A stretch of 64,000 nucleotides of DNA from Gordonia oryzae. GTDB lineage: Bacteria; Actinomycetota; Actinomycetes; Mycobacteriales; Mycobacteriaceae. The notes below the pieces were generated by a model. That model was not told the DNA's origin. It made no database searches and saw nothing but the letters and a program-made list of their open reading frames with translations. Each line of letters starts with the position of its first letter. The stretch's first letter is position 1. Shown here in pieces: positions 34,547 through 43,467 of the stretch. Position numbers and translations under genes: made by a program. The stretch spans positions 20,685 through 84,684 of the forward strand of contig NZ_RKMH01000018.1 in the NCBI RefSeq assembly GCF_003797185.1, in the 5' to 3' direction.

Positions 34547-35317
34547 TCAGCCATAACGGCGGCGGGCCACCACGTCTCGGGCCTCGGGCTCGCCGTATAC
34601 GGCGAGCCAGTCGAGCAGATCCGGATACGTCGCCGGATTGGCGGCGAGATGGATGTGCAGGCCGCTCGCCGTTGCGGCGATCTGCGCGAGAACGGCCGGG
34701 TCGGTGGCGGGATCGGCGGCCTGCGCGGCCGTGAACCCGTGGCCAGGTGCTCCCGGCCTCGCCACGAGTTCGGTCGGCGAATCGACCGGCGGCTGAGCGC
34801 CCAACCCTCTTGGCCCCGTCGGCGGGCTCGGGAACCGCTGCCCCGGAGGCGGATTCGGGAACCGCTGCCCCGGAGGCGGGCTCGGGAACCGCTGCCCCGG
34901 AGGCGGGCTCGGGAACCGCTGCCCCGTAGACGGATTCGGGAACCGCTGCCCCGGAGGCGGGCTCGGGAACCGCTGCCCCGTAGACGGTGCACCGGAAGTC
35001 GCGATGCGGGTGCGCCAGAGGTACGCGATGTGGGCGATCGTCGTCGACGTCCCGGCGAACGGATCCATCCCGGTTCCGAGGAGCACTGTGTACAGGGTGG
35101 CGACGGCGAAGAGGAGGATCGCGACCGGCCAGAACAGGAAGACGAAGACCAGCGCGAGGAGGACGATCACGCCACCACCGATCAGTGCGCGCAGTCCCGC
35201 GCCCTGCGGATTGGGTCCGGTAGGCGCGGCCGGGCGCGTAGATGGACCCGACGGCCAACCACCGAAACCGGGGTTCGGGGCGCCAGGGTTGTCGCCGGGA
35301 CCGGGAGGGATCGTCAT
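34547..35317 (-). CDS. Membrane protein with GQRFP tandem repeat and leucine-rich variant motif
   Basis: 256 aa. A Pro/Gly-rich N-terminus, two membrane helices (LIGGGVIVLLALVFVFLFW and ILLFAVATLYTVLLGTG) and then six nine-residue repeats GQRFPSPPP / GQRFPNPST near residues 112-165. The end carries AQAADPATDPAVLAQIAATA and HLAANPATYPDLLDWLAVYG, the D-P-x-T-D-P...NP-x-x-x-P-x-L-L-x-W-L signature of leucine-rich repeat variant domains of actinobacteria. It is four bases downstream of the lipoprotein gene, so likely the same operon. Function unknown. Confidence 0.75.
   Translation of the reverse strand: MTIPPGPGDNPGAPNPGFGGWPSGPSTRPAAPTGPNPQGAGLRALIGGGVIVLLALVFVFLFWPVAILLFAVATLYTVLLGTGMDPFAGTSTTIAHIAYLWRTRIATSGAPSTGQRFPSPPPGQRFPNPSTGQRFPSPPPGQRFPSPPPGQRFPNPPPGQRFPSPPTGPRGLGAQPPVDSPTELVARPGAPGHGFTAAQAADPATDPAVLAQIAATASGLHIHLAANPATYPDLLDWLAVYGEPEARDVVARRRYG
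34822..34983 (-). repeat. Six in-frame copies of a 27-bp tandem repeat
   Basis: Unit on the plus strand reads GGGAACCGCTGCCCC plus GGAGGCGGGCTC or variants. Each copy encodes GQRFP-x-P-x-x. Unit length is a multiple of three, so copy-number change keeps the frame. Confidence 0.8.
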
Positions 35318-35321
35318 GTCC

Positions 35322-35714
35322 TCACCCACATTCCGCCGCGATGTTGCGGGTGTCGCTCCGGAAGCCCGACTCGCTGATGAGCCCCGACGAGGAGTCGACG
35401 TCCTCCCCGTCGGAGCGGACGCCAGAGTCATCGTAGTCCTTAGCCGCATCGGCGAGTGCGGTGAGCTCATCGGTCACGTCGATTTCGGAATCGTCGTCGA
35501 AGGCGTTGAGCGCGGTCCGATACGCCGAGCAGAGTTCCGAGCGGCTCGTCGAGTACCCGCCAACCGCCGATGATCCACCGCCGCAGCCGCTGGCGAACAC
35601 TCCGATCAGGCCGACAAACACCAGTGCTCCCACGATCGCCGGCAGCAGTGGGATGCGGCCGGCCACCTCGGCTGCCGGTGTGGGCCGGCGCGGCGGTGTC
35701 GGGGGTGCGGTCAT
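35322..35714 (-). CDS. Small secreted or lipid-anchored protein
   Basis: 130 aa, ATG eight bases after CAGGAG. N-terminal basic-proline region (TPPRRPTPAAEVAGRIP), membrane helix LLPAIVGALVFVGLIGVF and an ASGCGGG lipobox-like site near residue 44. The mature part is acidic with two to three cysteines (RSELCSAYRTALNAF, NIAAECG). No family recognised. Adjacent to the leucine-rich-variant membrane gene, probably co-transcribed. Confidence 0.68.
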   Translation of the reverse strand: MTAPPTPPRRPTPAAEVAGRIPLLPAIVGALVFVGLIGVFASGCGGGSSAVGGYSTSRSELCSAYRTALNAFDDDSEIDVTDELTALADAAKDYDDSGVRSDGEDVDSSSGLISESGFRSDTRNIAAECG

Positions 35715-35836
35715 CGGGAAAGCTCCTGCGAGGACAAGGATGTGACGAGCGCTCAACGGTATCAACGACGACCCGTTCGTCGGTGTCGTCCGTTTGGACG
35801 TAATCACCTGGACGCGCCGGCCCCATAGCCGTCCGC

Positions 35837-36964
35837 TCAGTCCGGCTCGTCCCCGTCTCCCGCAGCGCCGTCCGAGTCCTCGACGAGATCGAGGCGAACC
35901 CCCAACATGCGGATCGGCCGCCCCTGTTCGAACTTGCCCAGCAATTCGACGACGACCGGGATGATCACGGCCGAGTCCGTGCTGGGAGCGGGCAATTTTT
36001 GCAACTTGGTCCGCGTGTAGAAGGTGGAGGTCCGCACGGTGACGGCCGCCCGAAAGGCCACTCGCCCCTCCGCGACGATCTGGGCTCGTAGTTCCTCGGT
36101 GAGTTCGGTAGCTGCCGTGGCGATCTCGTCCGGATCGGTGAGATCGGTGGCGAAGGTGCGGGACTTGGAGTGGGATTTCGCGACGAACGGTTCGCCGGTG
36201 ATTGTCGAGTCGCCACCGCCACGGCAGAGCACATAGAGCCAGTTGCCCTGGTGCGGGCCGAATCTCGCGATGAGGTCCTCGCGAGCGGTGGCGATCAGCT
36301 CGTCGACCGTACTCACCCCCATCTCGGTCAGTTTTTCCGCGGTGCGCGGGCCGACACTCCACAGGTCGCGTGTGGGGGCAGAACCCATGAGCGGCAGCCA
36401 GTTCCGACTGTCGAGCAGGAACACGCCGCCGGCCGGGTCGCGTTTGGCGAAGCCGGTGGCCATCTTGGCACGTTGTTTGTTGTCGCTGATACCGATACGA
36501 CACGTCAACCCGCTACGGTGCGCGACCTGTTCGCGCAGTCCGGCCGCGAGGGTGCGGATCTCGGCGTCGGTCCCCTCGTCGACCCCGGCGTAGGCCTCGT
36601 CCCAACCCCAGACCTCGATGGGGTGCCCCGACTCCCGCAGGATATTCATGACCTGGGCCGACGCCGCGTCGTAGGCCGCCATGTCGAGCGGCAGATACAC
36701 CGCATCGGGCAGCTTGCGGTAGGCGGCCCGCAGCGGCATCCCCGCGCGTACACCGACCGCACGCGCCTCGTAGGACGCACAGGTCACGACCTTGCGCGCC
36801 TCGGTCGGATCCCCATTACCACCGACGATCACCGCCACACCGACCAATTCGGGGCTGCGCAACCGCTCCACCGCGACCTGGAACTGGTCGAGGTCGATAT
36901 GCAGGAGCCACCGATAACGCACGGGAGTCGGCGATCGGCGGCTCGACTCACTCACCTTCGCCAC
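35837..36964 (-). CDS. dinP: DNA polymerase IV-like, DinP (Y-family)
   Basis: 375 aa, GTG start. Palm motifs: HIDLDQFQVAVERLR near 22 (metal Asp) and EVWGWDEAYAGVD near 118 with the acidic pair WDEA; KVVTCASYEARAVGVRAGMPL near 58; helix-hairpin-helix GPRTAEKLTEMGV near 204; little-finger domain follows. M. tuberculosis DinP (Rv3056) has closely similar CASYEAR and EVWGWDEAY motifs (recollected). It performs error-prone synthesis past damage; no LexA box was seen in the leader. Catalytic residues are present. Confidence 0.88.
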   Translation of the reverse strand: MAKVSESSRRSPTPVRYRWLLHIDLDQFQVAVERLRSPELVGVAVIVGGNGDPTEARKVVTCASYEARAVGVRAGMPLRAAYRKLPDAVYLPLDMAAYDAASAQVMNILRESGHPIEVWGWDEAYAGVDEGTDAEIRTLAAGLREQVAHRSGLTCRIGISDNKQRAKMATGFAKRDPAGGVFLLDSRNWLPLMGSAPTRDLWSVGPRTAEKLTEMGVSTVDELIATAREDLIARFGPHQGNWLYVLCRGGGDSTITGEPFVAKSHSKSRTFATDLTDPDEIATAATELTEELRAQIVAEGRVAFRAAVTVRTSTFYTRTKLQKLPAPSTDSAVIIPVVVELLGKFEQGRPIRMLGVRLDLVEDSDGAAGDGDEPD

Positions 36965-36984
36965 GATACCGCCGACGCCGTGGT

Positions 36985-37380
36985 TCCCCGAGCGTGATCG
37001 GGTGTGGGCGACAATAGCGTGAGCCGAGCAACCTGAGCCCGACCTGTTCGCATGCCGGCGCCGACGAGTGCCGGCGGTAACGCACCAACGTCAGATCCGA
37101 GGTGCCTGGGGCCAACCGGTCGCCGACGGCCAACAACAGGTTCTCGTCGGGCACCGAGAAGAACGACGACGCCGTGCTGACGGTGATCTCGAACCACGCC
37201 CGGCGTATGCTCGTCAGCCGACACCACCTGCGCGAGAATCATATTCATCATCATGCGATCGCGATGCAACGGCACCCAGCAGAAAGAACCGCAGCACCAG
37301 ATCCGATCGGGCGGCCTGGTCTCCCTTGGCAGCAGCGGACACCACGAATCCCTGGACACGCACCGGCGACCCCTCGAGGT
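36985..37380 (-). pseudogene. Frameshifted remnant of an unidentified gene
   Basis: Between dinP and the nitrilase gene, three minus-strand frames form a continuous peptide if two frameshifts are allowed: SPVRVQGFVVSAAAKGDQAA (near 37370-37310), RMMMNMILAQVVSADEHTPG (near 37250-37190), then AWFEITVSTASSFFSVPDEN and LLLAVGDRLAPGTSDLTLVR (near 37180-37090). No start, no stop-free frame of that length and no domain recognised. Region 36965-37381 otherwise holds no gene. Confidence 0.4.
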
Positions 37381-37381
37381 G

Positions 37382-38287
37382 TCAATACAACTCCGGGCGT
37401 CGATCGGCGAGATACCGCCAGGTCTCGCGTGACCGTCGAAGAGTGTCGTGGTCGGCGGTGGCGATGGCGACCCGCTCGTCGCGGCCCGCAGAGACATCGA
37501 TGATCCCGCCGGGACCGACCATCTCGCTGAGACCGCCGAACGACAGATCTCGTTCGCTGCCAACATAATTTGCGTAGGCCAGGTACACCTGGTTCTCCAA
37601 CGCCCGCGCCGGCAGGAGGATCTGCTGCACCTTGTCGTAGTCAGGCATGTTCGCCGTCGGCACACACACCACGTCAGCTCCGCGGATCGCCAAGTCGCGC
37701 ACCATCTCCGGAAACTCGACCTCGTAACAGATGAGCATACCCAACCGCCAAGAACCGAAGTCGACCACCGGCGCGCGCGTCGTTCCGGCGGTGACCATCG
37801 CGATGTCGAGATCGCCGAACAGGTGCGTCTTGTGATGGGTCGCGATCGTCACGCCGTCGGAGTCGATCAGCCGAATGGCATTGTATACAACCTCTTTCGC
37901 ACCGGCGCTCGTCTGATGAGCGTCGGTCACACGCTCGGCGCACCCGTAGAGCACCGCGAGACCATATCGCGAACTCAGTTGCGCCACCGAGGCGGCGATC
38001 GGGCCGTCGGCCTCGTCGGATCGTGCGCGCGCGGCCGCGGCGCCGATGTTGTAGCCGCACATGAACATCTCGGGGGTGATCAGCAGGTCGGCCCGCCCGG
38101 CCACATCGGCCATAATGGCCTCAAGCCGCTGAAGGTTCTCGGTGATGACACCAGCGTGATCATCACGGTCGGAATCGGGAAGCGGTGAACACTGCCAGAG
38201 GGCCAGGCGCAGCGTGTTGGGCCATCCGGCGTTGGGCGACTCGGCGTGCGGCGATGCGGAATCCAGCGACTTGTCGGTCATGGTCAT
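37382..38287 (-). CDS. Nitrilase-superfamily carbon-nitrogen hydrolase (probable aliphatic amidase)
   Basis: 301 aa, ATG overlapping the stop of the flavin oxidase gene. Catalytic triad: Glu in LLITPEMFMCGYN near 67, Lys in THHKTHLFGD near 148, Cys in GMLICYEVEFPE near 178. It hydrolyses an amide to acid and ammonia. Fusion-like coupling with an L-amino-acid 2-monooxygenase-like flavoprotein parallels lysine 2-monooxygenase DavB and amidase DavA, where DavA is also of this superfamily. Actual substrate unknown. Confidence 0.87.
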   Translation of the reverse strand: MTMTDKSLDSASPHAESPNAGWPNTLRLALWQCSPLPDSDRDDHAGVITENLQRLEAIMADVAGRADLLITPEMFMCGYNIGAAAARARSDEADGPIAASVAQLSSRYGLAVLYGCAERVTDAHQTSAGAKEVVYNAIRLIDSDGVTIATHHKTHLFGDLDIAMVTAGTTRAPVVDFGSWRLGMLICYEVEFPEMVRDLAIRGADVVCVPTANMPDYDKVQQILLPARALENQVYLAYANYVGSERDLSFGGLSEMVGPGGIIDVSAGRDERVAIATADHDTLRRSRETWRYLADRRPELY

Positions 38288-40011
38288 TCCCCGATGTCGA
38301 TCGGTCCGAGTTCGGCGTAGCGGTCCCCCGGCCCCGGATTGTCCGGAAGGCACCGTCCGCCGAAGTGCGTCATCACGCCCCAGACCGCGTTGAGTCCGGT
38401 CTGCACCGCCCCCTCCACCCACGCCGGGGTGAAGGAGACGTCGTCGCCGGCGATGAAGATCCCGCGCTCGGATTCGGGAAGAAGGTGTTGATCGTGGAAG
38501 TGGCCGTACATGCGCGTGTTGTATCGGTAGTGCCCGGGCAACGCACCCTTGAATGCGCCGAGGAAGTTCGGGTCGTCCTCCCACGAGACGGTGATCGGAC
38601 GGCCGACGATGTGTTCGGCGATGTCGAGATCCGGATAGATCTTGCGCAACGCCGACAGTGCCAGCGACACACGACGTTCCACGGGGTGTGGCAGCATTTT
38701 CAGCGCGTCACTCATCCACGAGTAGGACAGGCAGATCACCCCGGGACGGTCGGGGCCGTTGTCGAACAGATAGGTACCACGGGTCAACCGATCGGTCAGC
38801 GTCATGCTGAGCACGTCGCGTCCCGTACGCGGATCCCGGTCGGTCCAGAACGGCCGGTCGACCATCACGAACGTTTTCGACGATTGCATGTACCGGGTGC
38901 GGTCGAGGGCCATCCACAGGTCTTGACTGAACAGTGCTTCGTCGCATTCGATCTCGGTGGAGAGCAACCACGCCTGGCAGGTCGCGATCACCGCACCGAA
39001 CACCCGCGAGTCACCCCACCGGTCGGTGACCTCGATGCGATGTGGTCCGAGCCGACGCAAGGATCGCACCCCGGCCCGTGGCGCACCCTGATGCAGCGAC
39101 GACAGGCTCGTCCCCACCGGCCAGTGCGTGATCCGCTGCGGCGCATCGGCCCACAATGCCCGCGGCACCTGCTCGGCGCCGCCGACGATCAAGTGCTGAT
39201 CGGAGTCACAGTTGGTCAGCACCACCCGCAGGATCTCCAGCATCGAGTTGGCGAAGTCAGAATCCCAACCGCCGGTACCGAATCCGACCTGACCGAACAA
39301 CTCCCGGTGACGGAACGACAACGAACCGAACTCGGTGGAGGTCGCCAGGAAGTCGTAGAAGCTGCGGTCGTCCCAGTCGGCGACGAGCGCATTCCATCGG
39401 CGCTTGAGCTCGACGGTGTCGCGCTCACGAATGGCCTGCTGCAGACCGGCGTAGCCGGCGATACGTTCGAGCGCCGCGTCCCATGCGTCGGATATCTCGC
39501 GGTAGACCGGCGGCAGGTCGTCGAGGGCACGGGCATAGAACGTCTCGCCGCCGATGTCGATCACCGTGCTCCCGGCGGCCTTGGTGAGCGGGTTCGGGAA
39601 CGGCGCCGTCCGCAGGCCGAATCGGTTCACATACCCGAAGAAGGCGCTTGAGGAGATCGGAAAGCGCATGCCGCCGAGCTCGGCGACCTCCGGCTCACCG
39701 GGCACGAACGGCTCCGACCGCAACCGCCCGCCGATGCGATCGGGCTCGTAGACCACCGGCCGCAGCCCCATCCGCATCAGCTCGTAGGCCGCGACCATCC
39801 CTGCCATACCGGCACCGATGACGGCGACCTCAGCACCATGTGCATCGGGCGGCACCTCGCCCAGTCCGGCGGGATGGGCGATCCAGTCGTCGTAGGCGAA
39901 GGGGAAGTCGGGGCCGAATATGGTGATCGGGGCAGCGGACGGATCGCCGTGTACCGACGTCGGGTCATCTGGATTTCCCACGCCTGTAGAGGTTAGGCGG
40001 TGCGCGACCAT
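38284..40011 (-). CDS. Flavin amine oxidase, amino-acid 2-monooxygenase-like
   Basis: 575 aa. FAD motif EVAVIGAGMAGMVAAYELMR near 60, followed by VVYEPDRIGGRLRSEPF near 88, GGMRFPISSSAFFGYV near 113 and the C-terminal IFIAGDDVSFTPAWVEGAVQ near 520. This is the amine-oxidase fold at the length of L-amino-acid 2-monooxygenases (about 560 aa; tryptophan, phenylalanine and lysine types), which produce the amide that the adjacent nitrilase could hydrolyse. Start ATG has a poor ribosome site; GTG at 39982 could be used. No regulator is seen beside the pair. Confidence 0.8.
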   Translation of the reverse strand: MVAHRLTSTGVGNPDDPTSVHGDPSAAPITIFGPDFPFAYDDWIAHPAGLGEVPPDAHGAEVAVIGAGMAGMVAAYELMRMGLRPVVYEPDRIGGRLRSEPFVPGEPEVAELGGMRFPISSSAFFGYVNRFGLRTAPFPNPLTKAAGSTVIDIGGETFYARALDDLPPVYREISDAWDAALERIAGYAGLQQAIRERDTVELKRRWNALVADWDDRSFYDFLATSTEFGSLSFRHRELFGQVGFGTGGWDSDFANSMLEILRVVLTNCDSDQHLIVGGAEQVPRALWADAPQRITHWPVGTSLSSLHQGAPRAGVRSLRRLGPHRIEVTDRWGDSRVFGAVIATCQAWLLSTEIECDEALFSQDLWMALDRTRYMQSSKTFVMVDRPFWTDRDPRTGRDVLSMTLTDRLTRGTYLFDNGPDRPGVICLSYSWMSDALKMLPHPVERRVSLALSALRKIYPDLDIAEHIVGRPITVSWEDDPNFLGAFKGALPGHYRYNTRMYGHFHDQHLLPESERGIFIAGDDVSFTPAWVEGAVQTGLNAVWGVMTHFGGRCLPDNPGPGDRYAELGPIDIGE

Positions 40012-40149
40012 CGGTATTCAGGTGACGCAGGACACACCGAGCCTCGGGAACCATCGGCGGGGACGCGCCGACCTCTCCTGCAATGACCTGGGGAGTACTC
40101 CGACCCCGAACTCCAGTCCACCAGCCCAGCACGAAAGCAGGACGAACAC
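40012..40149. other. Divergent intergenic region
   Basis: 138 bases between the flavin oxidase start and the PepSY gene start. No clear promoter or operator found. Confidence 0.3.
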
Positions 40150-41652
40150 GTGGTGACGACCGAGCCCAACGATGTCTCCGATCCCCTCGAACCCCGGACC
40201 CCTGGTACCTCGGACCGGCTCGACACACGTGGTGCCACAGGCCGTTCCGCAGCCGACCGGTGGCGCCCCCTGCTACTGCGCTGGCACTTCTACGCCGGCA
40301 TCCTGATCGGTCCGTTCCTGCTCGTCGCGGCTGTCACCGGCACCCTGTATGCGCTGATCCCCCAAATCGATCGCGCCGTCTACGCACACGAACTGACCGT
40401 CGACCGCGTCGGCGACACCATGCTCCCGCTGTCGGCACAGGTGGATGCCGCACGGCGTGCGCATCCCGAGGGCACCATCGTCTCGGTGACACCGGCCCCG
40501 CGCGCCGGGGAGACCACCCGGGTGGTGCTCGCCGCCGACAACCTGCCCGCCGACCGCACCCGCACCGTGTTCGTCGACCCGTACACCGGGGAGGTCCGCG
40601 GGGCGCTGCCGACCTTCGGCGAGTGGCTGCCGGTCCGGGCATGGTTCGACGATCTGCACCGCAATCTGCATCTCGGCGATCTCGGTCGCAACTACAGCGA
40701 GATCGGCGCGAGCTGGTTGTGGGTGGTGGCCCTCGGCGGGCTGATCCTGTGGATCGGCCATCGGCGTCGCACCCACAAACTCGCCCGGCTGGCCGTCCCG
40801 GACCGCGCCGCACCCCGGCGCGCCCGCACCCTGAGTTGGCATGGTGCGGTAGGGGTGTGGATCATCATCGGTCTGATCGGATTGTCGGCGTCTGGACTGA
40901 GCTGGTCGCGCTTTGCCGGGGAGAACATCGGTGACCTGCGCAGCGAATTGTCGTGGACGACGCCTGCGGTGTCGACGACAATCCCCGGCGCCGCCGGCTC
41001 TGCAGACGCGGCCGCACACCACGATTCCGGTGCCGCCCAGACCGGTCTGGCACCGCTCGGCGCCGACGACTTCAGCAAGGTCTACGACACCGCCCGCGCC
41101 GCCGGGTTGGTTGGCCCCATGAACATTTCGGTGCCCGCCGAGCCGGGAGCGGCCTGGTCGGTCAAGGAGAACGCCCGCGGCTTCCCGAGCCACTACGACG
41201 CGATCGCCGTTGACCCGCATACCTTCGCCGTCACCGATCGTGTCGACTTCGCCAGGTGGCCGTTCATGGCGAAGATGACCACCTGGGCGATCAGTGCGCA
41301 CATGGGCCTGTTCGGCATCGTCAACCAGATCGCGTTGGTGGCGTTGGGGATCGGACTCATCAGCGTCATCGCCCGCGGCTACCTCATGTGGTGGCGACGT
41401 CGACCCACCACGCAACGAACCTCCACGAGCAATCGACATCTCCCCCAGGCACCGCGCCGTGGTGCGCTGAACGGTCTATACCCGGCGGAGGCACTCGCCG
41501 TCGTCGCCATTGCGGCGGGACTCGGCTGGTTCATGCCGTGGTTCGGAATCCCGTTGGCGCTGTTCGTGATCGTCGACACCGCGCGCGGGGTGTTCACCAC
41601 ACGCCGAGGCGCCCGCGCCGAGGCCGACACCGCGGTCGGGGCAGCCCGATGA
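40150..41652 (+). CDS. PepSY-associated transmembrane protein (PiuB-like)
   Basis: 500 aa, GTG start (a second GTG three bases on). Four membrane helices with the family's HFYAGILIGPFLLVAAVTGTLYAL near 45, two PepSY-like segments (VDPYTGEVRGALPTFGEWLP near 140 with WFDDLHRNLHLGDLGRNYSEIG), ISAHMGLFGIVNQIALVALGIGL near 375. Relatives are iron- or copper-regulated membrane reductase-like proteins. An Ala/His linker near 290 has AAAHHDSG. Coupled by ATGA to a DUF5134 protein with Met/His motif, so metal (probably copper) handling is suggested. Confidence 0.82.
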   Translation: MVTTEPNDVSDPLEPRTPGTSDRLDTRGATGRSAADRWRPLLLRWHFYAGILIGPFLLVAAVTGTLYALIPQIDRAVYAHELTVDRVGDTMLPLSAQVDAARRAHPEGTIVSVTPAPRAGETTRVVLAADNLPADRTRTVFVDPYTGEVRGALPTFGEWLPVRAWFDDLHRNLHLGDLGRNYSEIGASWLWVVALGGLILWIGHRRRTHKLARLAVPDRAAPRRARTLSWHGAVGVWIIIGLIGLSASGLSWSRFAGENIGDLRSELSWTTPAVSTTIPGAAGSADAAAHHDSGAAQTGLAPLGADDFSKVYDTARAAGLVGPMNISVPAEPGAAWSVKENARGFPSHYDAIAVDPHTFAVTDRVDFARWPFMAKMTTWAISAHMGLFGIVNQIALVALGIGLISVIARGYLMWWRRRPTTQRTSTSNRHLPQAPRRGALNGLYPAEALAVVAIAAGLGWFMPWFGIPLALFVIVDTARGVFTTRRGARAEADTAVGAAR

Positions 41653-42365
41653 TCGACGACATCGTGCTGCGGTGGGCGGTCTCCCTACTGTTCGCGCTGG
41701 CCGCGGCGCAGTGCGCCTACCTGATACTCACCCGTCGGATGCCGTGGCAGGCCTACGTCGGGCACGTGCTGCACCTTGTCATGTCGGTGGCCATGCTGGC
41801 GATGGCGTGGCCGTTCTCGGCGGACTGGCCGACCACGGGACCCATGTGGTTCTTCGTCGTGGCGGCAGCGTGGTTCCTGGTGAGCCTGGCGCTGCAACCG
41901 AGCCTGCGGCCCACCGACGACTGTGGTTGTGTGCCACCGACAAACACACCATTGGGGCGACTCACCGCGGTGTATCACGCCACGATGATGGGTGCGATGG
42001 CCTGGATGTACGCGGTGATGAACGGCGCCGTTCTGCACGACGGACAGACGACGCACGCGATGGCCTTGGGGACGGGTTCATCGGCGTCGGTGACCGTTCT
42101 CGCGCACAATCACGACGAGATGCCCGGGATGAACATGCCCGGCATGGACATGGGCCATCACGCCGCGCAACCCGGCTACGTGACACCCGTCAACTGGATC
42201 CTCAGCATCGGTTTCGCCCTCGCCGCGGCGGTCTGGTTGTACCTGTACTTCGCTCGTCGTCGGGCGGCGGTTGCCTCGAAAGATCTGATGACCTTCGCCG
42301 GGGACCTCTGTCAGGTGTTCATGGCGCTCGGCATGGCACTCATGTTCGGGGTCATGGCCACGTAG
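41649..42365 (+). CDS. DUF5134 membrane protein with Met/His-rich loop
   Basis: 238 aa, ATG overlapping the upstream stop. About six hydrophobic helices; a long loop at residues 155-180 has HNHDEMPGMNMPGMDMGHH, a Met/His-rich copper-binding-like motif. DUF5134 proteins occur beside copper resistance genes in actinobacteria. Neighbour PepSY protein supports metal association. No CopZ/CopA homologue is in the window. Function not proven. Confidence 0.82.
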   Translation: MIDDIVLRWAVSLLFALAAAQCAYLILTRRMPWQAYVGHVLHLVMSVAMLAMAWPFSADWPTTGPMWFFVVAAAWFLVSLALQPSLRPTDDCGCVPPTNTPLGRLTAVYHATMMGAMAWMYAVMNGAVLHDGQTTHAMALGTGSSASVTVLAHNHDEMPGMNMPGMDMGHHAAQPGYVTPVNWILSIGFALAAAVWLYLYFARRRAAVASKDLMTFAGDLCQVFMALGMALMFGVMAT

Positions 42366-42419
42366 ATGGTCGCAGGACTGGTTGAGGCCGCACCACGTCG
42401 ATCTCATCATCCCAGTTGA

Positions 42420-42449
42420 TTGACACAAGTGTGTCGATCGTTCTACCTT
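42420..42449 (+). promoter_or_regulatory. Promoter of the membrane protein/GntR operon
   Basis: TTGACA (42420-42425) and TACCTT (42444-42449), spacer 18. The -35 is perfect; the -10 is moderate. Confidence 0.55.
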
Positions 42450-42470
42450 TGTGTCAGCACACTGGCACAA
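42422..42470. promoter_or_regulatory. Two operator-like inverted repeats for the GntR regulator
   Basis: GACACAAGTGTGTC (42422-42435) is a near-perfect palindrome over the -35. TTGTG-N12-CACAA (42449-42470) overlaps the transcription start. YtrA-type GntR regulators bind such repeats to control their own operon. Confidence 0.55.
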
Positions 42471-42480
42471 GGAGTTGTAC

Positions 42481-43467
42481 ATGTTCCTCGCCCCGTTCAT
42501 CCTCATCGCGGCGATCATCTACACCGTGGCACGCACCCTGACCACGAATGACTCGGCCCCGCAGTCGACCAGCTACCTCAGATATCGCGCCACGATGCGC
42601 AAGCGCCTCAAAGCCGCGATCATCCCGCCGATCGCGGCTGCCGTCATCCTGACCACATACGGGATCGTTGCCCAGGCACTCGACCCGACGAACCCGAACG
42701 TGGTCCCCGAGCCCCTACGAATCACCCTCGGCCTCCTCTGGTGGCCCGGTATCTGCCTGTTCCCGCTGCTGGCCATGCTGCTCACAGAAAAGACCACCCG
42801 CCCATCCGGACCTCCGGTGGCAACCCTGGCACCTCGAGGCACACGGGAGCTGATCCCGCGGTGGCTCCTGCGCTTCGTCTCGTCCATCTGTCTGATCGCC
42901 GCGCTCACACCGCTGATCCTGGTCTCGCCGCTCGGTGCCACCCGCATCATGCGGAGCGCGAACAACCCGCCTACCGTCAACTACTCAGTCGACGGAACGG
43001 ACATCTGGATGGCATACGTCGTCTTCCTGGTCGCCGCCATACTGACCGTGTCGGTGATCCGCGTCACCATACGACGACGCGACATCGATCCCATCACCGG
43101 CAGCGATGGGTGGAGCCGCAGCGGCACCGCCGTCCGTGCGCTGTGCGTGCTCTACATCCCAGCGGCGTTGGTCATTGTCAATGGACTCACCGTTCCACGG
43201 AACGCAGCACTGGCATACCTCGATCACATCCGCGCGGGCGGCGAGTCGATCGATGGATGGCCGAGGTGGTTGGCATCAACTGCTCCCGCCTACATCGCCG
43301 ACGGCACGAGTGCCATGCTGATGCTCGGCGTCGTCGTCGCGCTGGTCATCTTCGCGCGACCGCCTATGCCGCGGGCACTCGCCTTGACCGCGGAATCTCC
43401 GATCCCAGCTCCGCATCACAACACCAACGACCCCAACGACCCCAACGACCAGGCGGCCGCACGGTGA
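42481..43467 (+). CDS. Multi-pass membrane protein of unknown family
   Basis: 328 aa, ATG after AAGGAGTTGTAC. Six to seven hydrophobic helices: FLAPFILIAAIIYTVARTL, IIPPIAAAVILTTYGIVAQ, LLWWPGICLFPLLAMLL, LLRFVSSICLIAALTPLIL, AYVVFLVAAILTVSVIRVT. The C-terminal tail is polar and carries NTNDPNDPNDQ. No family recognised; resembles permease-like partners of YtrA-type regulators. Its stop overlaps the GntR GTG (GTGA), and two operators and a sigma-A-like promoter lie ahead, so it is likely the target of that regulator. Confidence 0.78.
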   Translation: MFLAPFILIAAIIYTVARTLTTNDSAPQSTSYLRYRATMRKRLKAAIIPPIAAAVILTTYGIVAQALDPTNPNVVPEPLRITLGLLWWPGICLFPLLAMLLTEKTTRPSGPPVATLAPRGTRELIPRWLLRFVSSICLIAALTPLILVSPLGATRIMRSANNPPTVNYSVDGTDIWMAYVVFLVAAILTVSVIRVTIRRRDIDPITGSDGWSRSGTAVRALCVLYIPAALVIVNGLTVPRNAALAYLDHIRAGGESIDGWPRWLASTAPAYIADGTSAMLMLGVVVALVIFARPPMPRALALTAESPIPAPHHNTNDPNDPNDQAAAR

